Of a stretch of DNA of 64,000 bases, positions 21,917-31,547 are shown one piece after another. A program made the position numbers and the translations under genes. The notes beneath the pieces are model-generated. The model saw only the letters and a list, made by a program, of their open reading frames with translations, did not search any database and was not told the DNA's origin. Origin of the DNA: Paraphaeosphaeria minitans (lineage: Eukaryota; Ascomycota; Dothideomycetes; Pleosporales; Didymosphaeriaceae); NCBI GenBank assembly GCA_015832175.1, contig WJXW01000006.1, positions 434,001-498,000 of the forward strand. The letters are read 5' to 3'. Each line of letters begins with the position of its first letter. The stretch's first letter is position 1.

Positions 21917-23212
21917 ATGCCACCAAAGGCGCTCCCTCCCACCGCAAACATGGCAGATCGAGCTCTCTCCCTCGAAGGCGTCCTCGGTCTAAGTAATACC
22001 CCAGATACCGCCTGCGACATGTGCAGTGCCAGCCTCAAAGATTATGATCCGACAAAGCGTATGCGATGTACGACTTGCGCAGCACAAGTCGACTGCTGGG
22101 TCAACGCTACAAGCTGGTCGGAGCTGCTGCAGTACAATCGAGAGTTTGTGCGCAACCAGCGCCGGGCGACAGTGTACTCCCAGAATCCAGTCTTCGAGGA
22201 CGCCAGTCTCACAGCGGGCCTTCTGCACCTGCATGACTATGGCTGTCTGTAAGTATGTCCGGATCGAGTGTAAGAAATACTCAGTTGAGTGACTGATACA
22301 GGGTTATCGACGCACAAGCCGGCAGCCATTGTGTTGGCCAGGAGAATCCAGATGCAGATCCTCCTGGCCCGTGGTATGAGGTCAAAGAGCGAGGGTACAT
22401 CCGGTTCTTGCTGCCTCATGAGCAATTTTACATTGCAGCTTCCGTCGTTGGCGAGCTTATACAGCACCTCGCAGCTATAAGCTTCCCAGCCATTGAGATG
22501 GTAAGCTACTACGAGTAAGCCTCCGTATGATCACATTGCGGTTTCAGACTCACTGATACAAATCAAGGTACGCCGACTTCAAGCACGGCGTAATCACCCC
22601 AAACATTGCGAAATCGATCAGTGTAGCCTCGTACATCCGCGTAGAAAGAGAAACAGACGTAGAGCCTCAGCATCACAAGAACCTTTTCTCCACGTTTGCC
22701 AGCGTAAGTTCTCACACCAATGACTTATCTCTCTGCTAATCAATGCGCCTCAGGCTGCCGGCCGCGCGATGTCAAAGCATCGCACAGCAAGCACCAAGGA
22801 CGGCCTGCGAGGAACGCACTGGAAGAAGTGCGCAAATAGCCAAATTGCCGTCATCACAGCAGCCGATATACCGGGCAATTCTCAAGGCAAGCGGGGTTTA
22901 GGTGTGGAGCTCAGGGTCTCTAGAGCAGTGAAGCCGGTCATCGTCACCGTAGCGTGGAAGGCATGGCCTCCGGAGCATGCGGGCCAAAGTCTGGCGAGGG
23001 TTGTGGAGGGGACCATGCTTTTAGTGGGAATGAAGCCGGTATTCAAGGAAGAAAATGAGTTAAGGTTGGAGTCGGAGGAAGGAGATGAGCTGGAGCTGAA
23101 AGAGGAAGATAAGCTGGAGTCGAAGGAGGCGGACGGCCAGCATAAGATAGGTGGGAAGGTTTCGGTTGCGGACGCGATTGCGGAGAGTATTAGGGCTTTG
23201 AATGTGGGATAA
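21917..23212 (+). CDS. Protein resembling the DUF6919 family
   Basis: Four exons (21917-22248, 22302-22514, 22568-22703, 22754-23212) encode 379 residues with every phase closing. Near residue 35-55 there is a Cys-rich pair (CDMCSAS...CTTCAAQVDC). After it comes WVNATSWSELLQYNREF, then LTAGLLHLHDYGCLVIDAQAG. The order 'W..A.s..eL...' followed by 'L..L...G..TidsQ.G' is what I associate with DUF6919, otherwise known mainly from actinobacteria; function unknown. The C-terminal ~45 residues are very acidic with Glu/Lys repeats (ELRLESEEGDELELKEED). An upstream in-frame extension to 21791 starts from a non-favoured codon, so the ATG at 21917 is preferred; a second ATG follows 15 codons later. Confidence 0.65.
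22249..22301 (+). other. DUF6919-like gene intron 1
   Basis: 53 nt, GTAAGT donor, GACTGAT branch-like motif, ATACAG acceptor, phase 2. Confidence 0.8.
22515..22567 (+). other. DUF6919-like gene intron 2
   Basis: 53 nt, GTAAGC donor, CACTGAT branch-like motif, ATCAAG acceptor, phase 2. A second GTAAGC 14 nt upstream would give an Arg-rich alternative frame and is less likely. Confidence 0.65.
22704..22753 (+). other. DUF6919-like gene intron 3
   Basis: 50 nt, GTAAGT donor, GCTAATC branch, CCTCAG acceptor, phase 0. Confidence 0.8.
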
Positions 23213-23965
23213 TAGGGGACGCTGACTTCAGTCCGGCGGGTGGGGGAATAAGCCTATCGGATTTTCAGGATATGGGTGATCGACAGCAGCGTGAACTTAA
23301 TCACTTTGGGTGTTCACACACGAATTCTTTATGGGTATGACACCCTGAGTCGTACGTTCAGTCCGGCTGCCGATTTTGTATTATTTGCGCCGGGAGAGGT
23401 TCACGCAATAGGATATCTGTGGATATAGGGTCCATGGTATATAGATTATCTATCGCGTATGTGTGACGGAGTTCTCTATTGCACCTGCGCCTGTACGCAA
23501 CAATATCGAAAATGATGTGATAAGACGCGCCAGATATATTTTTCAGCTGTATTGTTCCCTGAAGTCTTGTCAGGCTAAGAATGGGAGTATGAAGAAGTTG
23601 CGGCAAGCTTTCGCCACTACTACTGTGGCCGCCGGCGGATGTAGTCCGCTGTATTCGACGCCTCGGCATGAAACCTGCCCTTTATGGTAATTTCCCTGAC
23701 GTCGTTCTCGGAACAACCCGCAGCGGGAGGCATCGTGCAAGACCCACTTCATCTTCAATTTAGCAGCGCTACAAGCAACTGAAAAATGTCTCTCATACAT
23801 TTTCATCCGCTCTGAAACCGTCGTCAACAGAATCTCCGATGTAGGTGTCCATAGCACGTGACCTGGACGGGCCCGGCTAATACTCGGCGTTCCAAGAGGA
23901 CAGCTTACGGGGTACGTAGTTTAATGTAGCTCCAGCAGCTCCACGTCAACACCACAACCGCCAAA
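23213..23965. other. Spacer containing copy A of a dispersed repeat
   Basis: About 750 bp between two plus-strand genes. It holds one of two related ~78-bp sequences (see 23428-23505); otherwise nothing recognised. Confidence 0.5.
23428..23505 (-). repeat. Dispersed repeat, copy A
   Basis: About 78 bp that matches 26699-26776 with roughly a dozen differences, many of them C/T or G/A transitions. Shared core: GGTATATAGAT, ATCTATCGCGTA, GTGTGA and GAGTTCTCT. Read on the minus strand both copies contain the peptide HTYAIDxLYT. That hints at a decayed coding repeat or solo fragment of a mobile element, whose family is unknown. Confidence 0.55.
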
Positions 23966-24932
23966 ATGAGGTTTTTCCGGTCGCTCGTTCCTTCTCTGCT
24001 TGTAAGCTCAGCTGCAATTGTTTCGGCTGCCTCTTCCTGGAGTTTTGAAGATGCCGCCGTCACAGTATCAAGCAAAGGCGCTGGAGTGGGTGCCGGTGCG
24101 AAGGATAAGTAAGTTCAAGAACAAGCTAAATCGAATACATATGCTAATGAATATTTCAGATTGAGCGCTACGTCTCCGCTGTCGAAATCTGTATCTCTAG
24201 GCGCCACAGACACGCTGAAGCTCCAACTCACGGCCGTGGACGGGAAGAAAGCAACGCGGCCACACCAGGCCTTCCTTACCCTCACCGACCCTGCGACTGG
24301 CGTAGAGGAATCATTCCTCCTCAATGTGAAAGAGAGCGGAAAGGGTAGTTTGAACCTCGTAAGTGGCGTACCCCAATGGCTCCGGGCACAGCTAACATGC
24401 GTAGGCCCACAAGGACCTCCCGCACCAATTCCTCACCTCGTCGAAGCCACTCCCCGCATCCATCGTCATCGGCTCTTTTGGCTCCTCGACCGCCTACAAG
24501 GCCAAGGTCTTCGACCTCAACGTCGCCCGCGACCCCGACGCCCCGCTCGCCGTGCCCGAGAAGCCCCTCCGCTACGCTGCCGAGAAGGAGATCCACCATA
24601 TTTTCCGCGACGACCCGCGCTCCCCGCCCAAGTTCATAACTCTGATCTTCACGGCTGCCGTTGCCGCTGCGCTACCTGGGCTGTTTATCGTCTGGGCAAC
24701 TTTGGGTGCGAACGCCAACCACCTTAGCAAGGCTCTGGGCAATGCGCCCATCTCGCATGCCATTTTCTTCGGATCCATTCTTGCCCTGGAGGGTATCTTC
24801 TTCTTGTACTACACCACCTGGAACCTGTTCCAGACCCTGCCCGCCGCCACTGTGGTTGGCTTGGTGGCTTTCATCAGCGGTAGCCGGGCGCTCTCTGAGG
24901 TCCAGGAGAGGCGGTTGGCTGGGCTGAGATGA
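23966..24932 (+). CDS. SWP1: Oligosaccharyltransferase subunit Swp1 / ribophorin II
   Basis: Exons 23966-24108, 24160-24358 and 24405-24932 give 289 residues; phases close. A cleavable signal peptide (MRFFRSLVPSLLVSSAAIVSA) precedes a ~165-residue lumenal beta-rich domain with KLQLTAVDGKKATRPHQAF and SIVIGSFGSSTAYKAKVFDL. Near residue 190 the conserved EIHHIFRDDPRSPPK motif leads into three C-terminal membrane helices (ITLIFTAAVAAALPGLFIVW, ISHAIFFGSILALEGIFFLY, LPAATVVGLVAFISGSRAL). This layout is diagnostic for Swp1/RPN2, a subunit of the ER oligosaccharyltransferase that N-glycosylates nascent proteins. The length agrees with fungal Swp1 proteins. Confidence 0.92.
24109..24159 (+). other. 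SWP1 intron 1
   Basis: 51 nt, GTAAGT donor, GCTAATG branch, TTTCAG acceptor, phase 2. Confidence 0.85.
24359..24404 (+). other. SWP1 intron 2
   Basis: 46 nt, GTAAGT donor, GCTAACA branch, GCGTAG acceptor, phase 0. Confidence 0.85.
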
Positions 24933-26698
24933 TTGCATATACGACGAAGTATATATATGACATAGTGGATGGAGCGATGTACTGGGCAACAGGTGGAGTG
25001 ACATAATCTAGTCGTAGTGGGTGCGGCTTGGGCTCATGCGAAGGGCGACGAAGGGCGTGATGACGTGCAGGATGTAAAGAAGATACCGAGAGCCATGTAA
25101 CTACACCGTGCTAGACATCCTCAGGCGATGTCGTAGCGCGTTTCGAGGAAATGCAAATCACACAGCGCGTATTTCAAAACGAACTACCCTACCATTCATA
25201 AGCAGAATAATCCACCAAATCTGTGACCTACGTGCTGATGAACGTGATCGAAAATTAGACCCTCGTTGGCCGCGATTGCTGGTCGTATCTGCCCATCTGT
25301 GTTGGCTTAGCTATATGGCCCCTCGACAGCGGCACAATAACACTTCTTCGCTCCGCCATATTCGATGATAATGCGAGTAGAAAGGCATTGAACCTGGCCA
25401 GCGCAGTCTAGGAAGCTTGTGGCATAGGTTTTGGAAGAGTTGGACGCCCATCATGATCGCCAATCAAAGAACCGACCTCTAGTGGTAGGCCAGAAAGGCT
25501 CGAGGCTGTAGCACAACCACACATGCAGGTGACCGTCGCTCAGCCCTGCACAAGAACTCTACATATCTGCTTCTCGTCACTGTATTTCTTAGACAGCGGT
25601 CTACTATTAACAACAAACTAAACTCGCCGTTCGTACTGTAAGCTAGCGTCGCAACCTGCATAGGTACTGTACCTATCTCTTGCCCTAATTTACCCAGGTG
25701 CAGCCCCATCAAAACTCGGCCCGCAAGGACCGATCCTTTCAGTGTCACTGCGAGCGTTCTGGCTGTGATCAGTTCTAGATTTACCATCGTACAGATGCTC
25801 CATCATCTCGCTAACAGCATCAGATCCGCTGGAATACAAGTTCGTGTCTATAAAAACAAAATCCGTCTATTCTCAGAGCTACTGGGTCACACCCAAGATA
25901 AACCACTTAAGAACTCGCAACAGTCCACGTCCCAGGCAGACCATCGGATTATGGGCGTCTTGGACGTTTTCGGAGGCATGTTAGAGCCACCAAAATAACT
26001 TCAGGTTCTGCTGAATATATTGCTACTGCGTTTTCGTAGTAGCCCAATGCCATTGATCTAGATCACTCTCCAAGTCCGCTGGTTGTTCTCTTCAGAAGAC
26101 AAATTGTTGTGTCGGGAGCTTTGGAAGGTCTTGAATGGTCTACTCACCACAACACTGACAGCTATGAAAACGACATCGCCGATCTAAAAGCAGACAAAAA
26201 CATCATAGCCAAAGGGTTTATCAGAGATGAACACTTCCAGTTGAATAAGGTGTGCACGTGGACTTCTAAAGTCATGAAAAGGTACCTCTGATACAAGGTC
26301 CGCTTCTGGGACACGGTTCCATGTGCAGCGTGTTCGAATACGAGGACACGAATTCGCTTGGAAAAGAAATTTCTAGCGGCACACGATTGGGGAGGATGAG
26401 AAGAAAGAGATTGAGATTCTGAAATAAAAATTGTCTTATCGTCACGTTACCTCACTTGTAGAATCTTACACGCAACGAAGTTCCGATAAGGCTTGGACTG
26501 CTATTTTGACTTGTGGCAAAGTTAGACCTTTCAATTTTTTTTTGAAAGACTACGAGGAACAGTTGGATAGACCATGCCCACGACGAACGAATGACAGCAC
26601 CTGGCGCGATGCTAGGAGGAACGGAGGGTTTCAGATCCAGCGCCAACAGAATCCTTTTGAATCGCATGGGATGCATTGTATCCGCAGTTGTGAAAACA

Positions 26699-26776
26699 AG
26701 GGTCTATGGTATATAGATCATCTATCGCGTACGTGTGAAAGAGTTCTCTTTTGCACATGCGCCTGCACGCCACAGC
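26699..26776 (-). repeat. Dispersed repeat, copy B
   Basis: Second copy of the ~78-bp sequence at 23428-23505, same orientation, 3.3 kb away. Similarity fades on both sides, so the ends are approximate. Confidence 0.55.
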
Positions 26777-27554
26777 AGTTGAATATCTGCATAGGCAGGA
26801 AATCCGCCACAAAAACCTGACGCCTTCAAACAGTCTTCTTTCAACAGAGCGTCTCATTATAACCGACTTCGGTACAGCCGCTGAAAGAAGCAGTGAATGA
26901 AAAATAAATAGCGTTTTTGACAAGTTCGTCGATGATAGGACCCAGGTCGACACGAGCGACGACAAGCTGCAGGACAACATGAATCACTTCCCTTCGCTGA
27001 AGCCACGGTTCCGGCGCTCAAATCAGAGTGACAGAGGTGAGTCGATCTGGTCAAAGCAAAAAAATCTATAGAACCACAATCCAAGTACAACTTACCTAAG
27101 TGACTTATCGTTCGGATACCCAGTGGTTGTAATCTTTGCGATCTACCTCACGGCACCAGAAGCGAACTATGAAAGAATCTCCAAACAACAAGGCTACATA
27201 GTACTCCCTTCAGAACTCGTAGTCTCGACAGCTACAGTGGCAATGCATTAATCAATAACGCCCAATCAGTAGCATCCATACCACGAAGACGACGACACAT
27301 TCAGAGCTGCAGTGTGTACACGACGCACTCTCCCACCTTCCCAGCCTCTCTACGGTACACGCAGCATGAAGAGATTTATATGCGCCTCCATGCTACTTTT
27401 ACCTACTCCACGTACATCATCGACGAGTATGAGGGCTGCGTGAGATGTGTGTCTCTAATTTGTTTCTGAAGTCCCGGAGAAATCAGATCATCGTATATAT
27501 AATTAATGGAAGAGAAGAAGCAGATGATGGAAGTATTTTTGGATGATTATGTTA

Positions 27555-27595
<41 letters not shown>

Positions 27596-27612
27596 TCTCT
27601 CCCTCTCTCTCC
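27555..27612 (+). repeat. (CT)n dinucleotide microsatellite
   Basis: 58 bp of almost pure CT interrupted by one GT and one CC, a polypyrimidine tract likely to be length-variable. Confidence 0.9.
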
Positions 27613-28047
27613 GGCATGATGAGAGCGGAGATGGATCTACACACAAACCTAAAATGCAGCTGCTTGCGCGCTAGGTGAGTATGCATTTACCGGTGAGGAT
27701 GGGTGCAGGGCGATATCATCGGATGGATTAATGCGAGAGGCGGCAGGTAGAGAATAATTTGAATCTTCGACCTGTGGGCGAGAGGATGTTAGCCACGTTG
27801 CACATGAAACTCAATATAATGTCATGTAAAAATTTCGCCTAGGATGCTCAGACTGATTGTGGTGCGATTTAGTATTTGTGCGTCTGGATTCTAGAGTGGC
27901 TGAGTTGCAGATGCTTCAGTACATTGTGCTTTTCTAACGAACGTGGAGCGTCCGGAGTAGAGCTATCGGTTCATCACCGTAGAACATGCATCCCAGCACA
28001 CAAACCTTTCATCCACTACTTTACAACCACTCTCCACCCCTCCACAC

Positions 28048-29581
28048 CTAAATCTCATGCCCGGTATACTCCTTCCCCATCCCCTCCCCACCCATTCTCC
28101 TCCACGCTCTCCTCACCGCCAAGCTAACCTGCCCCCACCCCACGCCCTCACTATGCCCGCCATACCTTACAACCTCCACCTCCACACTCCTCTCCCCATC
28201 CTTCGATTCCACCCTGCGATACGCAAATGCACCCCTGGACACCCTCTCCCCGCCCTGGATACTCCTCCTTTCGCTAACGCTGCTCGCACCCTCCTCGGCC
28301 AGCACCAGCGTCTCGAGCGGCGCGTACACCGTCTCTGCGATCTGGAAGGGGAATTCCTGGTCGTTGCGGGCATGCAGGATGGTAATGCAGAGGGGCGTGG
28401 AAGCGGTCGTCGCAGCGGAGGCGAGTGCTTGCAGGCGCGAGAGCGTGGGCCAGGTGTCTGTGATGCGGGAGGAGAGGAAGGAAGCTATCTTGGGGTAGCT
28501 TTGCAGTGGGGACAGGATCGGGATGAAGCCTTTTATCTTGTAAGACTTGAGCAGGGTGGGGAGGTCTGTGAATGCTGCTACGAGGACGATCGCTGCGAAT
28601 GACTCAGGGTGCATTTGGGATGGTGATTGGGGAAGGGAGGCGGGGAGGAGAGAGGAGGTAGGGTCTGTGAAGTAGAGGGCTGTTGCGGCGGTGACGGCGG
28701 TGCCGAGGGATTGACCGAGCAGGGTGATGCGGGAGGCGGGGTGGTGAAGCGTGTGCAGGGCGAAGGAGACGATGGAGATGCCGTCGACGATGAGGCCTGG
28801 TTCGGTGGGGCGGTGAGGTGCGTTGGTGGTGGTGGAGAGGCCAAAGCCGCGGTAGTCGCAGACGAGGGTGTGGGTGCGTGGGATGCCACTCATCGAGCGG
28901 TAGATGGAGGGGCGCCAGCCGAGGGCGAGGTGGCCGGAGTTCTACATTTATTTTGATTAGCATGTAAATCCCTCTCCCAGGCTTTTTCCCTCTAGTGATG
29001 AAGGACTAGGGTAGTACTTACACCATGGAAGTTGATGACCAACTTACTCCTCGCATCCTCTTTGAGCAACTTCGCACCCAGCGTCTTCACAAACTCCCCT
29101 CTCCCCACAACATCATCCTGCACACGGCTTACGAGCTCCCGCTCGTGCTCTAAATACACATCCATCGGGAGCACGTGCCAGCAGAACAGCTTCTCATGAT
29201 CGCTCGTCTCGAGCCAAAATGGCGTGACTTGGCCCTCTACACGCAGCAATGGCATTAGCCTAGGATACCACCAGGGAGGAAGGGAAGTAAGACGTACTAG
29301 CAAACCCAAATTCTTCGGGGTTCTCCACATTCTGGAAGTACCCGTGATGCAGCTTGTTCATGTACACGAGGCTGCAACTATATCAGCCACAATCCCCTAA
29401 AATCCCATCCCACCCAAAAGGGTTTCCGGCCTTTTCTTGTTTTTGCTCGAGTATAGCACGGAAAGAGGATTTCTTACTGGCTCTGCACGGTGGGATGTAT
29501 GGCGGTGCCGAGGAGCAGCGCCCAGACGCCTCCGAGCGCCGCGAGCGTCCAGTAGCCCTTTCTGATGAAGGGAGCGACCAT
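28048..29581 (-). CDS. Alpha/beta hydrolase, ABHD12/13-like membrane-anchored
   Basis: Four exons (29581-29478, 29371-29298, 29236-29022, 28941-28048) total 1287 nt, 428 residues, all in phase. A single hydrophobic helix near residues 10-28 (LAALGGVWALLLGTAI) anchors the protein. The catalytic domain has the oxyanion motif VINFHGNSGH, a CDYRGFGLS strand and the nucleophile elbow GQSLG with Ser about 209. The acid is probably the Asp in HARNDQEFPF and the His is in YGGHSEG. The arrangement matches fungal ABHD12-like serine hydrolases, which act on lysophospholipids or monoacylglycerols at the ER; the substrate here is inferred only. Lies 393 nt downstream of the next minus-strand esterase gene, but the two hydrolases belong to different subfamilies. 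Confidence 0.85.
28942..29021 (-). other. ABHD12-like intron 3
   Basis: 80 nt, GTAAGT donor, AAATGTAG acceptor, phase 0; it lies within the HGNSGH motif. Confidence 0.8.
29237..29297 (-). other. ABHD12-like intron 2
   Basis: 61 nt, GTACGT donor, GCTAATG branch, GTGTAG acceptor, phase 1. Confidence 0.8.
29372..29477 (-). other. ABHD12-like intron 1
   Basis: 106 nt, GTAAGA donor, GGCTGAT branch-like motif, TTGCAG acceptor, phase 2. Confidence 0.75.
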
Positions 29582-29973
29582 TGTTGAGAAGAAAACAAAT
29601 GTACAGGAGGCTTTTATGGCAGCATTGAGAAAGAAATGTATGGCGATTGGGGCGAAGATGTGATCTTGTTTCGTGTGAGATAACAGTGAGAGGGGAACTA
29701 GGCTGTGTTGGGAACCGCGGTTTCGATATCTGGCTTGGCGCTGGCTGAGAGATGAGCGAATGCCCTGCGCGTGGCATCAGTTTCTTCTGCAGTGTCTTGC
29801 ACAAGAAAGGGAATGAGAGGAAAATCATGTGCGGTGGTGCAGTCAGGAAAAATGTCGTTTCGTAGCCGCACGATGCGGTTGCTGAGTGTCCTTCTATGTG
29901 AACGCCAATTCCATGCAATGCCCATTGTACCAAAACCCATCCATGATGCAAAATCAACGCCTAGATGCAGTCC

Positions 29974-31547
29974 TCATGATGACGAGGCCGCGCCGACCCC
30001 GGAAGAAGCCCCCTCGCCAGCCTGTACAGGAGGAATGTTGAGGGGCTTTAACTCCTGATTCGTGTTGCCCAGCTGCTCAATCGGCAACGTTTTCTTCCAG
30101 TTCCCCTTAACAAAGTCTAGGGTCCTTTCAAACACCTGTCTCCTCTCCTCCTTCTCGTGCTTACCGAGAATCGCTACCGGGAACTGCGTCCATCCGTGTC
30201 TACACTTGGGCGCGTGCCAGACTTCCATCCCGCCGTTCGTGCCGCTTGGCGTAGCGCCCACGTTGCCCTCCCGCCCGTTCCAATCGTTATCGCGACCGTC
30301 ACCGAAGCGCACGGGGCCGTTCCAGCCGGTGGAGTTCATCTTATCGACCCAGACGTCGCTTTGCACTGCGAGGGTGTCCTTTTCGGGGAGCACAAGCAGG
30401 ATTGCGGCGTTTTTCTGGACATTTTTCGGGTCGACAAGGCCGGGGCTTGCGCGCGGATGGGCGCGGAGCTTCTTGGGGAGATAGGTTGGCCCCATGATGG
30501 AGAAGAGACCCGGCATTCGTGTTTTCTGGGGTTTCTTGTCGTTGGGATTGAGGGCGCTCGGCATGTCTTTCATCGGGCGTTCGTGGGGAAGTAGGCGCGC
30601 GTCGAGGGAGGGGTAGAAGAGCAGCAGTGGTAGCAACCGCGGCTGTGCTCTTTCGGGCGGAAGTATAGACGGCCACGGCTGGCAGATGTCGTCGAGCATT
30701 GTGGGCGCGCGCATGGGTGGGAGCAGCGGCGAAAAGGTGCCGGCTGGCGATGGCCCTCGTGTTATGTCATGCGTTTGTGCTCCCATGCCTGTGGTAGCAG
30801 CCGGAGAGCTGAAAAGCTGCGGACAAGGCGGAACCCAGATTGCCATGTTGAGGGCAATGTTTCCACCGGCCGAGAAGCCAGAGATGACGAGGCGCGACGG
30901 GTCGAGCGTAATCTTCTGAATGTCGCTGAGGGCATGCGCTTTCTTTTTCCTCCTGACCTCTTCGACCGTCATGCCAAAGTATCGCTGGATCTCGTTCCGC
31001 AGTACCTTGCTGGCCTTGGACACCTGGTCAGTATCCAGTATCGCACTAAGCACATCCTCGGCATCGTGTATGGCAGCTGGAAATTGGTGAAACGGGCCGA
31101 TGCGATACGACACGCTGATGACCACAGCACCCAGCTCACGCGCCATCATGGCCGCGTAGGGAGCCTGCTCGAGCGGGCTGCCCATGATAAAGCCGCCTCC
31201 GTGGAAGTCGAGTACGACTGGAACCTTCCACTCGCCATTCTCGACCGGCACCCTGACGCCATCTTCATGTTCAAGCAGCACGGGTGTAGGTGGCACAAAC
31301 ACGTATAGCGGAATCGTGTTGTTCTTGCGGGTCGGGAGGGCTACGATGAAGGGCTGTGGACCTTCCGGCGAGGTAAGGTGCAGGATCGATAAGGGAACGA
31401 ACCGCGGGAGGTGTCTACACGCAATATAATCAGCAACGAGGGGTATTCTCACGGTTCTGGCGGGTTTGCTTACACGAGACAGGTGCGCCATTGGATGTGG
31501 AATGGTAGGCGGAAGAAGTAGGACAGGCTTTGCAGGGCGCTGCTCAT
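29974..31547 (-). CDS. Alpha/beta hydrolase fold-3 esterase/lipase (HSL-like)
   Basis: Exons 31547-31474 and 31414-29974 encode 504 residues in phase. The N-terminus (MSSALQSLSYFFRLPF) is amphipathic. The hormone-sensitive-lipase family oxyanion motif DFHGGGF is near residue 95, and the nucleophile elbow GFSAGGN is about 120 residues later. The acid is likely in the LPEKDTL segment and the His in the C-terminal KCRHGW. Two Pro-rich loops (around 235-280 and 320-360) are insertions relative to bacterial members. Such proteins hydrolyse carboxylic esters; the natural substrate is unknown. A start at an internal ATG in the intron (31491) would read through the donor and is rejected because the spliced form restores the conserved N-terminal strand. 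Confidence 0.82.
31415..31473 (-). other. Intron of the fold-3 hydrolase gene
   Basis: 59 nt, GTAAGC donor, GCTGATT branch, GTGTAG acceptor, phase 2. Confidence 0.75.

Larger units (their letters stand above)
24933..28047. other. Long spacer with a CT microsatellite and repeat copy B
   Basis: About 3.1 kb between the convergent SWP1 and ABHD12-like genes. It contains a dispersed repeat copy (26699-26776) and a CT-dinucleotide tract (27555-27612). No gene was recognised. Confidence 0.5.
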
